A stretch of DNA of 64,000 nucleotides from Loxodes magnus (Eukaryota; Ciliophora; Karyorelictea; Loxodida; Loxodidae): contig CAMPDV010000138.1 in NCBI GenBank assembly GCA_946699065.1, forward strand, positions 372,001 to 436,000. Direction: 5' to 3'. Numbering within the stretch: the stretch's first letter is position 1; each line of letters starts with the position of its first letter. Under the pieces are notes generated by a model. The model worked only from the letters and a program-made list of their open reading frames with translations, was not told the DNA's origin and did no database searches. The position numbers and the translations under genes were made by a program. Shown piece by piece: positions 24,818 through 37,446 of the stretch.

Positions 24818-24976
24818 TGCTTTCCCTTTTTTTACTTGCTTATTCTGTAAAAAGCTAGCAATACCAAAACAGAATTTTTGGGGCTGCTCCGACTGTATAA
24901 GATCAGGCAAACTGGAGATTCCTAGTGATATTATTTTTAGTATTATGGTATGAGAGGAAATTGTGATCTATATCTT
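24818..24976 (+). pseudogene. 5' fragment of old yellow enzyme gene
   Basis: It matches about the first 50 codons of the three intact copies, including the region coding AYSGKGQQYQNR and the YYGMRGD segment, with many substitutions and small indels. The start codon is lost and the match ends before the active site. Only a relic. Confidence 0.85.
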
Positions 24977-27900
24977 TAACCGAAGTTCCTGACTAAATAG
25001 AAAGATTTCATTTAAGTTTAAGAATCTTCCTTAAAACGATTAGTAGATCTAAGTTACAACTAGGTTAATTGCTATTATAGTAATGAAGCATAAACTAAAC
25101 TGATTTTATCTAAATAACCTAAAGTAGAAAATTAAAGAAACTTAAGATATAAGAACTAAAGGCCTAAATACTAAAGTATCTACTGATAAAAAGAAGTGCA
25201 TAAATAAGGTAATAAGGAAACTCTAAATTAGATATTAAGAAACTAATTAGAAAATCAGAATAAAATGTAGGTTTTTATTATATAAATATCAGAGAAGTAT
25301 AAACTAATATTTATTATCTTCAGTTAGTATTTATAAAGAATAAAGCAAAGCTAATAAGATCATACTTAGGATTTTACATTTTATGTAGCTTAAAAAAAGA
25401 AATCTCAGCTATAAATTGAAGAACAGAAATTTTGAGTAATTAGCTAAAGGAAATTTTTATTTAGGTAGAATCAAAAAACGATCAAGAAATGTAAATTACT
25501 AAAATGATTTTGAAAAACTCATCTTATAAATCTGTGCTTATAGTCTAGTTATTTAAATATTAAAATTCTTAAAAATAAAATGGAGAGATAAAATTTGCTA
25601 TGTCAATAGCAATTATAAAAGGCAAATAATTAAGTTGAATTAAATAAAAATGTAATTGAGCTAATAGTAGGAATCTTAAATCTGCAAATACCTATTATTA
25701 CAAAAAAATTAGCAAGGTTAATCAAATTTTATTCATTTTGAGGAATCTCTACTCTGTTTGGAAGAAAATTGTTCATACTCCATGCTGTTTAATAAAATTT
25801 TTGGTAGATTCCGATTTAAGCAAGATTGAGAACTTGGACATTTTCAGATTTTCCTTTTTTCCAAAGTTGGAAAATAGTTAAAACTTTCCTAATTTTATAT
25901 ATTACGCCTTTCAGTAATATATTCTATTAAATGAGTTTTTTCTCATATATTCTTGAATCAAAAAATTCTAATGTTTTTATTTGAATTTCTAACATTTTTG
26001 ATACAGGAATTCTGCATTTTCATAGAAGAAGCATTTTTCAGAAAATTTACAGTTTCTCTTTCTAATTTTATTCCTTAAGTGCCACTCTTATTGAAACTGT
26101 TTCACCAATTTTCATCAGTCTTAGTTTTAATTGTTTTTGTTCTTCTTCTTATTTACTCGCCTGATCGTTCAGCTAGGTTGAAACTTGATTTCTATCGTTC
26201 TGAATATTGAAGAAAGGATTAATTTGGAATTAATTTTATTATTCTGACTTCCTTTTTTGATTTTCTCAGTTTCAAAATAAAAGATCTTCATTTACTGGTG
26301 CATGCAATTAAATTCCTTTGCCCGGTTTTTCTTCAGTTATTATCGTTCTTATTTATGCTATTTGGTAATTCATTAATTAACTTCTTAATTTATTCTCTTA
26401 TTGCTATGGGGTAAATTTTTGAAAATTCACTTCACTATCTTTTCAAAACATATATGTTTACATTTATAATTGTGATCATTGTACACAGAAACAGATATGA
26501 AATGAGTCTAGCTAATGTAGTTAGATATAAAAGAAGCTATAGCTATCCTCAATGTATCTGCAGAGCATTTTAAAGAAGGATCATATGAACTTTCAATCAG
26601 TCTTTTATTGGAAAACTCTTTTAAACTGATTATTTACATTAAGAAAAAGGAACTTAGGGAATTGTTTAATGTCTGTTTAATCATCTCAAAGAACTATTTA
26701 GTTCAGTGTCACTCTTGCTAAACAAATTTATTGGATAAAAACTCTCTAAAGATATTAATTTTCAGGTGGAATATAGCAAAACGAGCAATCTTTTTAGTAA
26801 GAAATATTTAACTTCCATTTCACGAACTTGAACATGCCAAATAAATTAGTTTCATGCTATATTTAAAAGCACTTAAAGCTTATAAAAACACAGGAAAGAA
26901 AAAAGAATAATAAAAGTAACACAAAAGAAGAAAAATAATTAATTTGATCTAGTAACTAAAACTGAATTGCTAGATTAGTAAAGTTAAACAAACTCCATTC
27001 TAATTGGTACAAAAGTTGCTCAATCTAATTTAAAAGAAATAACGTAATTAGCTAAAAGCCAAGCCAGAAAAGAAGAAAAATAGTCACAGGAGTTAACATA
27101 TTCAGGAAAAAGAATCGAATTTTTAGAATAGACCAGAATTTAGTAAACAGCAATAAACTGAAAACTCAGAATGATAAAAATATAAAATGTAATAGAAAAT
27201 TAAAGTATAAGAGTAATATCTTTTAATCCCTTCAAGCAAATAAGAGATTTTATGGTTTTGATTAAATTAATGAAAATATACCAATTATCTAAAAAATAAT
27301 GATCATAAAATCGAGATGATACAGAAGGACAGATATACAGATAGAACTAGACTAATTTAACATTGAAAAACTAGATTATTGATTGATAAATAAAATGGAA
27401 CATTTCTTGCAAAAAGTCTCTTTAATAAGGAGTCATCTCAGCCAAACTAAAATTAGCAAGCTATATTCAAGGAACTTAAAATATGAGATAAGAAAATCAT
27501 AAATTTTTAAGATACATACAAGATCACGAAGAAAATTGCAAAACTGATTTCTAATACTTAAGAATAAAAAATTAACAATTGATATTCAGCAAATGTGAGA
27601 ATAGAGTAATTAGAAGCAAAGTTCAATTGATTTGAGTTAAGTACAAGTTGATAAATCTTTTAAGAAAGAAATTCAAACGAAGACTGGAAATTTAAGATTT
27701 TGCAAAAAATTAAACTTTAATACAGTGATAAACCTATTAAAGGTAGAATCACTATAATTCAATATTTTTTAATTATATATATATTTTTTACTAAATGCTT
27801 AAAGATTTACTATTCCTAGATTTTCAACCAGGTACCGACAGAAAAGTTTTTTACGTGGTCATATTTCACGACTTTTTTTATTAGCGGGAGGCTAACACTT

Positions 27901-28062
27901 TGTATTTTCAATATAGCGAACTGGAAGTTTTTACTTGTAAATATCTTTTTCCTTTATCCAAAGCTGATTAATTTGGCTTCAAGTTCTATGTTGTTCTCAT
28001 CCGTTTAATTTTCTTCACTTTCAGCAGTTTCGAAGAAAATGATACTAATTATTATAATATCA

Positions 28063-28596
28063 TCATCTTTTTACTATAGATGTAGTTAAATGGCTAGTTG
28101 CAAATAATATTTTTCTACTTTTTGTAATCTCTCTTAGAAATTTTGGATTAATAATCTAAGGTTTTGCTTTCTATTCTTTCTAAACTTTAATTTAAGTTTT
28201 TTCAATTTACATCATTGAATTTCTTTTTTAATACTATTGGGATTGTAACCATAATTTTTTATGCGTCACGAACTTATTTTCGATTAGTTGCATTTTAAAT
28301 ATATCCATTTCGTTATTATTCTCATTAATGTTAGTGGTTAATTCGCGTAATTGACAACTTTAGTTGAAAATTGTCTCTTCTTGTTGTTTAATTACCCTTT
28401 TCAAGTCCTCAATCATTTTTGGATTTCTATGGGAAACTCTGTAATATCTTGTTCTGGTTCCACTATGCCTGTCGTAATTTACCTTATGATTCTGAACTAG
28501 AAATTACTTATTTCTTTTCGGTTTAACGTGATTATTTAACTGCTTGTCTCCTAGCCTTCCTAGCAGCATTTTTGAGAGTCTAACGTTCTATTCCAT
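28063..28596 (-). CDS. Unrecognised 177-aa basic, coiled-coil-like protein
   Basis: ATG 28594-28596 to the first of two adjacent TGA codons (28063-28065, then 28060-28062). Sequence is Lys/Arg/Asn-rich with a helical middle (EDLKRVIKQQEETIFNQ, CQLRELTTNINENNNEMDIF). The segment RYYRVSHRNPKMIEDLKRV weakly resembles the segment after the zinc knuckle in the unit gene at 40401-41058 (RRSIRVYHTKRGRKNLAIEK), so it may be a diverged relative in unit 0. If both TGA codons were read as Trp the frame would run about 90 codons further. Its start is 24 bp from the start of the plus-strand gene at 28621. Confidence 0.5.
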
Positions 28597-28620
28597 ATTT
28601 TTTTATATATAGTATATTAA
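28597..28620. promoter_or_regulatory. 24-bp gap between two divergent start codons
   Basis: Apart from a single G/C pair the gap is only A and T, with a TATATATA-like core. If both flanking genes are real it must be a bidirectional promoter with extremely short 5' leaders, or the promoters overlap the genes. Confidence 0.35.
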
Positions 28621-29382
28621 ATGTATAATGAACCTAATAAATTAGCAAATAGAAAAAAGGCTTTAATAGCTAGAATGAATAACTAAGCTTTAAGTCATAT
28701 AATTTCAGAAGTAAATAAGCAAAGTTCAGTTAATAAAGCTAAAAGTTTGCTTACATACTCAATAAAATGTTAGGATTAAGAAATAAAATCAATTTCTCTA
28801 ATCAAGAAAATTGAAAAGTGTTAAAAAGGTTAGCGAAATTATATGTTAGTCTGCTAAGGAATATAGAAAGCTTGTCTCGAATTAATTATTAATGATATTT
28901 TAAGCGCTTTCATAAATACCGTTATCTTATTATAGCCTTCAAATGAGAAAAGTCGGCTTCTCCAAATAGGGAATCTTCTTATTATTAAATTATTCTCGAA
29001 TCTTGTTGTGAATATCGCAGTTTTCTAAATAAAATCCAAATAAGAATTAAAATTGAAAAATTAAGTGACTCTTAGTCAAATTCTTGTAACTAGCTAGAAA
29101 CTTCAGACAAGTTATGAATGTTTCTTCCGATGTTGTTCACTATTATCCGTTGAGTATCTAGTGCAAGATTACTTGCAATGCAGTATAAACTGCACCAAGC
29201 AACCAAAAAGTTGTCCCGATTGTAGCCGAATTAATATTTAAATTCTAATATTTTACTTCAATATGTAAAAAATCTTGAAATGCTTAGTGAACAAGATAAG
29301 ACTATAAAAGAGTCAAAGGAATATGTAATAAAAATAAATTTAGGTAACTAAAGTGAAAATATATTGAAATATGCCTTAGTGA
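28621..29382 (+). CDS. Unrecognised 253-aa helical protein with Cys-rich C-terminal part
   Basis: ATG 28621 runs to TGA 29380 in one frame; an earlier in-frame TGA at 29365 is either Trp or the real stop. N-terminus is Lys/Asn-rich (MYNEPNKLANRKKALIARMN), the middle strongly helical (ACLELIINDILSAFINTVIL, LQIGNLLIIKLFSNLVV), then a Cys cluster at about residues 175-215 (CFFRCCSLL, LQCSINCTKQPKSCPDC) that could bind metal. No family recognised. Composition speaks for a real gene. It sits in unit 0, and I saw no clear counterpart in units 1 and 2. Confidence 0.5.
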
Positions 29383-30394
29383 CAGAGAAAGATAATTGAC
29401 AGGTATTAAAAAGATTATATTAAACATGACTGCAACATTTACAATATAGGTAGTAAATGACACACCTTTTCCATAATATTTCTAAGATATTAAACTATTT
29501 TATTTTAAGTAGAAAGCTAAAATAATTATTATAAGACTGATTATAAATCAGATCTGACTAAAAGTATCTTCAAAATTTCATTGATAGGTTAATGAGTATT
29601 AAAAGGAAATTCAGTGCAATTGAGATTAAAAATGACTTGCAGTAATCAAGATAGACTATATGGATGTACCTTATAAAAAGATTTTAAAGCTTTAGACTTG
29701 TGAATTTCTAAAGGATTTTGTTCTTTTCATCCTTAATGAATGAACTTCTAATATCTTTTCTGATTTCTATCTTATTTCATTAGGACTCTATATTAAAGAA
29801 GGAAATAGATCTCTCAAATTATTCTGATAAATAGAAAATTAAAATTCATCAAAACTCCACTTTACAGCATCTTAGAAGTAGAAAAAACAAGAAAGGTCTT
29901 AAGCAAAAATCCTAAGTTAATTTTCCTTTCTATTCTCCATATCAATCTACTTCAGCCATAAAATAATCTCATTCCTGCTAAATGAATGCTAATAAGGAAG
30001 CTAATTGAAAGAGAAATGTTCTTGCTTCTACTAGTGATTAAGCTTCGCAAAGTAGTCTTAATAAGAATATCTCAATCATAACTTTAACTTTTATTTCCTT
30101 CTAAAGATAAGAATTGCAAAATTTCATTTTTTAACTGTATCTTTACTCTATTAATCTATATTAGTCTAAAATGATAATAATCGTATTTCACTAAAAGATT
30201 AATACCAAGTTCTCTGCAATGAAACTAAAGACGTTTTGTCAATTATATTTTATAACTCTAATTTATAACTTTCAAATCTACTAATATCTATATAGAAGCT
30301 TAACTTTTAGTTGTTCATATTTATTATCCTTAATTAATTGTGCGATGCTTCGATGCCATTATTTAATTGACATTTGCTTCATCTTTATAAAGTT
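29383..30394. other. Intergenic, upstream flank of first intact old yellow enzyme gene
   Basis: About 1 kb without a recognised gene. From about 29760 it is a diverged match to the flank upstream of old yellow enzyme copy 2. From 30306 it becomes nearly identical to copies 2 and 3, so 30306-30394 should contain the shared promoter. Confidence 0.5.
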
Positions 30395-31498
30395 ATGGCT
30401 TTCCCTAATTTATTGTCTGCTTATTCTGGAAAAGGCTAGCAATACTAAAACAGAATTGTTATGGCTGCTCTGACTCGCTAGAGATCGGGTAAATTGGAAA
30501 TTCCTAATGATATTATGCTCTAGTATTATGGTATGAGAGGAGATTGTGGTCTAATTTTATCCGAAGCGAGTCCAATTTGTGCCGATGGTAATGCTTTCCC
30601 AGAAGCTGGTGGAATATATAATGAGGAGTAGGTTGAAGGTTGGAGAAAAATAGTAGATGCAGTACATGCAAAGGGAGCAAAAATATGTATCTAAGTATGT
30701 CATGGTGGAAGATCTATGCCAAGTGATATACTAAATGGATAAATTCCTATATCTTCATCTGCTGTTCTCAACAAATTCAATCCAAAATATGTAACTCCTA
30801 GAGAAATGAACTAAGAGGATTTCTAAAGAGTCTTATAGTAATTCTACTAAGCAGCTGTATACGCAAAGAAAGCCGGATTTGATTCTATTTAGCTACATGG
30901 AGCTAATGGATACTTAATTGATTAGTTCCTAAGAGATAATGCAAATCAACGTACAGATGAATACGGAGGATCAGCTGAAAAAAGATGCAAATTCCCTTTG
31001 CAAGTCTTAGATAAGTTCTGCGAAGTATTTGAGCCACAAAATGTAGGAATTAAAATTTCACCAGTAGGAAGATATAACGATATGTTTGATAGTGATCCTT
31101 TAACTACCTATTCTTACTTAATCAGTCAGCTAAATTAAAGAAATATTGGATTCATCGAAGTTATGGAAGCAACTGAGTTATTTGCTCCTAGGAATTAAAT
31201 TTATCCAACTGGAAATGAACAAATGCCAGATGTATGTGGAGTGTTACGTCCTCTTTTCAATGGAGTTTACATAGCAAATAACGGGATTTCATTAGAATAA
31301 GGAGAGGAAATGATACAGTAAGGAAAATGTGACTTAGTATCATATGGAAGATTCTTCATATCAAATCCAGATTTGGTAGAAAGGGTTAAAAATGGATGGG
31401 AAATTAACAAAAATGCAGATCCAAAAACATTTTTCACTCATGAAGTTGAAGGTTACCTAGATTACCCATTATACGCAGACTGGAAGAAGAGTTAGTGA
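30395..31498 (+). CDS. Old yellow enzyme family FMN ene-reductase, copy 1
   Basis: A continuous frame of 367 aa, the usual size for the family. The N-terminus QQYQNRIVMAALTRQRSG is the flavin-side NRIVMAPLTR motif. His168 and Asn171 in LHGANGYLIDQFLRD are the substrate-binding pair and Tyr173 the proton donor. RTDEYGGSAEKR is the family signature. VSYGRFFISNPDLVERV is the FMN phosphate-binding C-terminal segment. No TGA is used as Trp and no intron is present. The reaction is NAD(P)H-dependent reduction of activated C=C bonds such as enones or prostaglandin-like or oxylipin substrates; the natural substrate cannot be read. The gene converges with the cyclase pseudogene. Copies 2 and 3 are almost identical. 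Confidence 0.96.
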
Positions 31499-32074
31499 AA
31501 TAACTAAAAACATTAAATTTTTAATTAAAACTAAAAATCATAAAGCAAGGTAAATATAATTAAGATATCTCACTTAAATCATTTTTACTAAAGTTAATAG
31601 TATACTTAAATGCTTAAATTACCAAAGGATTTAAAAGATGATTATTATAAATAGCAATTAGGATTTGGTTGTTTCATAGTAGAAATTGTAAATTTCTTAC
31701 TCATCTGAAAGATTTAAAAATAAAGTAAAATAGTATGAATAAATTAAATAATTAATAGTTAGTTAAAGCAAATAATATCAAAAAAATTACATAAAACAAT
31801 AGAATAAGTAAATACTTTTATTCGATTCGCTAATTATGCTCTTAACTATTCTATAATTTATCACTTTTTAACTTATAATAGTTATTAAATGATCATACGA
31901 TACAATTTTGAAGGAAGTTATCTAATATGCTTAAGAATTTTAGATGAAAGTCTTTTGTTTATAGCCTCTCTAATATTGTTAGTGAGACTGTTAAATAATT
32001 AATGAGGATAGAAGAAATTTATGTTTTTAGATAAATAGCAATCATTACTCTATAAATACACATGTTTAGAGTTT
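31499..32074. other. Intergenic between old yellow enzyme and cyclase pseudogene
   Basis: AT-rich, no gene seen. Nearly identical to the same segment in units 2 and 3, which suggests recent sequence exchange rather than coding constraint. Confidence 0.6.
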
Positions 32075-33200
32075 TCAAGCGTTGGTGTTGTAATTAAGGA
32101 GTTTCTTCGGTGTAATCTTTTCTACAAAATAGCAATCAATTAGCAATTGAACTATTTTGTCCTGCAAATTACATCTAAACTGTAATATTTTTGATGAATT
32201 TGAATAGATAATCTTCTGCCTTAAAACTTTCCAAAGCTTTTTAGTCCTTAAGCTAATGTTTATTTTACTCGTTTGCTATTTGATTCCATTGTATTGGCTA
32301 TCATAACGATATATCATATCTTTACATAATATTTTCAATACTCCTTTTATAACATTGCCTATATGAATACCTATTCTCATCTATAATTAACTCTAACATA
32401 CTTCGTTCGTCTCTTCTATAGCATTAATTAAACTTAGTCCAAAATTGATTATATTTACAAGCTCCTAACTATAACTTCTCTCTTTTTTATCCTTTTATTC
32501 ATTATATTCAATTGCTATGTAACAATCTCCAATGTTCAAACCTTTTATCATTAGTTCTAAACGCATAAAACATCAAAGTTAGAGAAAAAATGGTTTAGAA
32601 TTTCAATAATAGTTTAAGGAGAATTTTAGCTTGAGAATACAGTAAATCCCACTATATTCGCAAACATAATTGGCAAGTTCTTAATCTCTTCAGCTACAAT
32701 CTATCCTTCCTTAAGACTCTTAATTACATGAATAGGCATCAAGTGATTCAACAAATTTTCTGTTTTCTATTTTCAAGTTAAGCAGCTCTTTTACTTTAAA
32801 AGCATTTATCTCATTTATCTCCTTATATAGAACGAAATTAAGATGAAGAAGTTACAAGTAAGCAAAGTTTAAAAGAGGATTAAGTAATTAGTATTTTCTA
32901 GTTTAAATCCTTTTATTTATCAAAAGGTAGTACTAAATAGCTTTCTCCTTTATATTTATCATTTTAACAATTTTAGATATTTAATGGTGTTTGATAATTT
33001 AAGTCTAGTATTATCTGAGATTTCTTTTAATGTCTCTTGCTAATATTACTGATATTATTTGTCAACATCTTTTAAATTTAACTTTATGCTGTTTTTGGTT
33101 CATTTTATGACTTCTTAGCTTTCTTTAGATTTCAAGATCTTTTTGAGAGGAATTATCCTTTTAAGATAAAGAGCCCATTTAGTCCAAATCATGTATACCA
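32075..33200 (-). pseudogene. Decayed class III nucleotidyl cyclase, unit 1
   Basis: It matches the intact cyclase at 61725-64000. Conserved pieces remain, for example the region coding MRIGIHIGNV (about 32340-32400). The segment coding the GVSGSTIVRYDIYGPAVM core has lost 10 nt and 1 nt (about 32310-32340), shifting frame and removing catalytic residues. A further 1-nt shift lies near the 3' end. About 520 bp coding most of the membrane domain (62560-63090 in the intact gene) is absent at about 32900. An active cyclase cannot be made from it. Confidence 0.88.
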
Positions 33201-34000
33201 CAAAAGAGTATAAACACTTTCTTATGCTTATCCTTGCTTAGTTTCCTTATGACTCTCTTCACTATAAAGTTGGGAAGTTTATGATAATAGTTTGTTAGCT
33301 TTAAGATATAGTTATCATTAAGAACTTTGGGCAGGAATCTATTCTTCTCAAACATATTAACTTAGATATGCAAAATAGCATAAAGACATAGATAAAGTAC
33401 AGAGATACATAGCCCAGTAGAAAAGCTCTCAGTCTAATGAAGCTATCTATACTCTTTTAAATCCAGTATTTTATTAAGAATTTATATGAAAGACACAAAA
33501 AATTAGCTAGATAGGAGTAAAAAGCTGCATAATATTATAGATAGGCAGCTTCAGTACTATTAATGAAGGGATAAATGTGTAAGTGATATTTTAATACATA
33601 TGGAAGAATATAATAATAGAGTTGAACACTAAAATAGAATCAGAATAACAGTAGTTAATCCACTTCTAAGTATGCTATCTAGCATATAATTTTAATCTTT
33701 AAGTGTAAATCAATTATATAGTAGAAGTAAAACAGCATTTTTAAAAGTTAAATAGTCTCTATAGAATTGATTAAAGCAAATAACTTGGAATAGCAAAAGT
33801 CAAATAATTTAGATATTATAGAGACATACATTAATAACTTTAATTTTTTATTATGAGAAGGAAAAATGCTTTCTTTATGTTTGTCAATCTAGAGTAAATC
33901 CTTATTAGGGCTAGAAAAATTATAATAATAATAAAATATTAACGTGGCGTCACCTTTATTTGGTTTACCAAATATTAGAATTTATAGAGGTTTGCATAAA
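33201..34000. other. 800 bp without a recognised gene
   Basis: It lies between the cyclase pseudogene and the CCHC gene. It may include unrecognisable remains of the disordered cyclase N-terminus. Confidence 0.4.
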
Positions 34001-34681
34001 TCAATAGGTCTCGAGTTCATATTCTTCAGGATTTTCTGGATCATAAATCCCTATAACTTGCTTATTTTCTCCTCTTGTTAATGCTTGTAAATTAAAACCT
34101 ATTTGTCATCTTGTGTATCGTCTCAATACATTTTAGATTTTTTGAGCTTCTAAGAATGGTTAAAATATTTTTTCTTGTAAAGTCTTCTGCTTAGTGAGCA
34201 ATAGATCTGAATAGATTTTAGATTCCTTTTTCTGTTACTAAAGATTGTTTCTTGTAAATCTATAGCACTAATTAGCCTTGTGTACATAATTATTACAATA
34301 TCAACATTTAATTTTTCTTTTCTAATATGATAAACTTTAGTTCAGATTCCCTCTCCTTTTGATTCCGAATCTGATAGTTAATTGAGCTTGATATACTCTA
34401 GTTAACTGATCCTCTAATCAAAATTTTATCTTAAATTCCTTTCGATTTTACCAATCTACCTTTCCATCTCTTAGGAAATAGTCCATAATTTAATTTCTTG
34501 CTTAGGATTCTATTAATTTATCAACTTGTTAATGGTTAGTATGAGGGATTAAGTTACCTATATAAGACCTTAAACTTCTTTTGCTAGTTTCTAATTATCC
34601 AATTGTAGCAAATAGAGACCATTAGCAAAGTCTGTTTGATTATTAGGTTTGTTGGAGAATTTTATTATTTTTAGGTACCAT
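34001..34681 (-). CDS. CCHC zinc-knuckle protein of unknown role, unit 1
   Basis: A 226-aa frame, ATG 34679-34681 to TGA 34001-34003; the unit 2 copy has the same length. The N-terminal half is helical and basic (SKRSLRSYIGNLIPHTNHQQ, DYFLRDGKVDWQNRKEFKIK). KCWYCNNYVHKANQC fits CX2CX4HX4C, the zinc knuckle of Gag-like and other nucleic-acid-binding proteins; its Trp is TGA. The C-terminal part ends acidic (YDPENPEEYELETY). Relative to unit 2 there is one base less and then one base more just after the knuckle, so about 35 residues are read in a different frame and the end is restored. Retroelement Gag is possible, but no protease, RT or integrase lies nearby. Confidence 0.55.
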
Positions 34682-36537
34682 TTCACTTAATCATAATAAA
34701 ATAGATATTTATAAATTCCCTTTAAGACAATTGAAGAGTCTAAGTGAGAACTAGATTTAAGATTATTTTATCTGGAAGCTTAAAAATCAATTTCATAGCT
34801 TTTTAAAAGGACTAAAAATTAGAAAAGTGTAGTTTGAAATGGAAAGTTACAGATAATTAAGATTTAAATACTTAAAATTAAATAAATAAATAAAGAGTAT
34901 TAATCTCGAAAACTTAGGGAGAAAGGTAAGAAGATAAATCAGACTAAAAGAAAAGAAAATAAAATCACCATATGTTTGTCTTCATATCAAGGTAAACAAC
35001 TAAAATGAAAAACAGAATGCATTTCAATTTTCGAAAAAAAATGAAACCGTGAATGAGTAAAACAACAAAATAAGGAAAATTCTTAGAAAGTAGGACAAGT
35101 TAGTCTACAATCCTTCAGAGAGAATAAAACAATTCATGATGCATATTGATTAACTTAATTTAGAAATGACGTTTTTAAAAGTACAAATCTTTCAAAATAA
35201 ATTTATATCAGAAGAAAAATTGAGCGTTAATCATATCTTAACTAATTTTAGGAAATTTAATTGATTACTGAAGTAATTAAAACTGATTTCGTGACTAATT
35301 AAGTAACCTATTAAATAGAAATAAAAGAATGGAAATAACTAAAAGATTGGAAAAATTTGTGAACTTTACTCTTACAAAATCAAACAGAAATAGAAGATAA
35401 AAATGTGCTTATATTCAAATACAACGATTATAAAAAATAACGCTGTATGGTTTCAAAAGCATAAAGAAAAGAGCATTAAAAAATTTGAAGAGAACTAACG
35501 AGATATAAATTAAATAACAATAGAGTCTATAAAAAGCAAATTGAAATTAAAAGATACCTTTTCATATAGAGGAAAAATAGTATCTATCTAAATAAAAAAA
35601 CAATTGAGAATTCAAAATTCAATAAAAAGAACAGGCAATACTTTTTAAAAGGCCTTGAAAAGCAAACATTATTTAAACTATAAAATGGCAATAATAACTT
35701 AATAATGTCAAACTAAATAGAAAATTAAAGAAATGTAGTAGACTTAGATAATATTAATATCATTAATACATAAAGCAATACTTATATTCCTCACTTATAC
35801 ATTAAAAGAAGAGATGCTAAGCTAATAAGTTCAAAATTAGAACTTTATGTAGTTATCCTTTTTATAAGTTGAAGATTAAATATTGATAATAGGAAGTTAA
35901 GTTACTTATTATTTAGGTATGATAACAGCATAATAAATAAATGAAAATTACTAAAAGTGATTATGAAAAGCTTATCCCATTGTTTCTGTGTTTGGTAGTT
36001 TAATCGTTCAAGATTATTAAAAAAATGGTGAGATAAAGTTAACCGAGTCGATAGCAGTTATAAAAAGGAAATAGTAAGTTGATTGAAATATATTTAAATT
36101 ATAGTTAATAATTGGAATCTTAAAACTAGAATATGCCTGCTAATCTTAGAAATATAGAATTAGATTTATAATTCTGGACATTGAACATGACTACAGATAT
36201 TAAAAGAACATAGTTAATGAATTTAACTATAAGAGAAGCTAAAGATGTATTTTAATTAGTAGCAATGAATATTAAACATCTCTTTAGATATATCTTAATA
36301 ATAAATTTGAGAATACTCATTTAATAGAAAATAAGTTAGTGTAAAATGTTTATTTTCATTAAGAAAAAGAAATTGAAGGAAAAGTTTAATGTCTGCTTAA
36401 TATCCTAAAGCACTATTTAGTTGAGTGTCAATCTTGCTAAACATACTTATTGGATTAAGATTCTTTAAAAGCAAAATTTACATTTACATTTAACTAAAAG
36501 ATTTTTTGACATTTTTTCATTATTGGAATTACTTCCT
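34682..36537. other. 1.9 kb without a recognised gene in unit 1
   Basis: Purine-rich on the plus strand at about 34840-35800, then a segment (about 35950-36480) that has a diverged match in unit 0 (25500-26760). No protein recognised. Conservation between old and new units may mean an unseen gene or simply shared ancestry. Confidence 0.4.
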
Positions 36538-37090
36538 TCAATTAAAGATGTTATAATGTTATTTAAAAGATTTTAATTTCTTCACACTTTTATCTTCATC
36601 CTCTTCTTCAGTTAGATCATCTTCATCATCAGATTATTCCTTCTATTCTTCCTTTTGCTTTTCTTGCTCTTCTTACTCCTCTTTATCTTCCTCATTCTCT
36701 TCATCTTTTGATTGGTTACTTTATAGAAGAATGTTGAATCTTACTTTTAGCATATTTCGTAAAAGTATTAATGTTACTATTTTATTTCTAGTTACTAATA
36801 TCTATTTCGCAATATTCAGATAGTCTTGCTACTTAATCTCTATAGTCATATCCTTCTTATTACTTGTTCTTAAAAAGAATTCCTATTGTTGATAAAGGAA
36901 GTTTAATACTTTCTCATCTTATTTTATAAACAAATCTAAAAAACTCAGAACCATTGAATGCTTTAATGGCATTCAGTTAAGATCTATAAAGCAAGACTCA
37001 TTAAAAGTACCCTAGGTGCTTAAAAGGGTTTTCTTGGTATCAATCTCTTGCTTTTATCAATTCTATTTAATAAAATCTTCTTAAATACAT
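36538..37090 (-). CDS. Unrecognised protein with acidic tail, unit 1, frame problem
   Basis: From ATG 37088-37090 a convincing frame (MYLRRFYQIELIKARDWYQE, GYFQWVLLYRSQLNAIKAFN, RWESIKLPLSTIGILFKNKQ) stops at TGA 36701-36703 after 129 aa. A very acidic stretch in another frame (KDEENEEDKEEQEEQ, SDDEDDLTEEEDEDK) runs on to TGA 36538-36540 and looks like the natural C-terminus. Either a small intron I did not find or a frameshift separates them. Unit 2 differs by +1 nt and -9 nt in this tail. Family unknown. Confidence 0.5.
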
Positions 37091-37446
37091 TTATTTAGCA
37101 TTATTATAATCAATTTTTGAAAGTAGGGTAATTATAATTTAAGCAACACTTTTAAAAGTAAATTACCTAAACTTTCAAATAAAAAATAGAGGTATAAGTA
37201 AAATAAACGCCAAAATTATACAAGCTTTGATTAGGGCTTTTCACCACCTCCTCAGAGCAGGAATGAAAGCCAGAGGTATCTTTTCTTAGATCACATCTTT
37301 GCTTAAATTAAACCAACCTTCTTAACTAATACTATAAGAGGAGAAAAGAACAGAAAAAACTTTAACCAAGCAAATTTTCCATTCATTTTTTCAATACAGA
37401 CAGGAAACATTTAAACCTCTTGATAAAATAAATTTACCTTCAAAAA

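Larger units (their letters stand above)
24350..30305. repeat. Unit 0: old, shortened and diverged copy of the tandem unit
   Basis: The order of diverged matches follows the 15-kb unit: the region upstream of the old yellow enzyme gene (about 24350-24815 versus 44860-45310), its 5' fragment (24818), about 25500-25680 (versus 35950-36140), about 26640-26760 (versus 36360-36480), about 27650-27750 (versus 38560-38660) and about 29760-29930 (versus 44280-44450). Much of the unit is missing or unrecognisable. Two plausible genes (28063-28596 and 28621-29382) lie inside. Boundaries are approximate. Confidence 0.65.
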
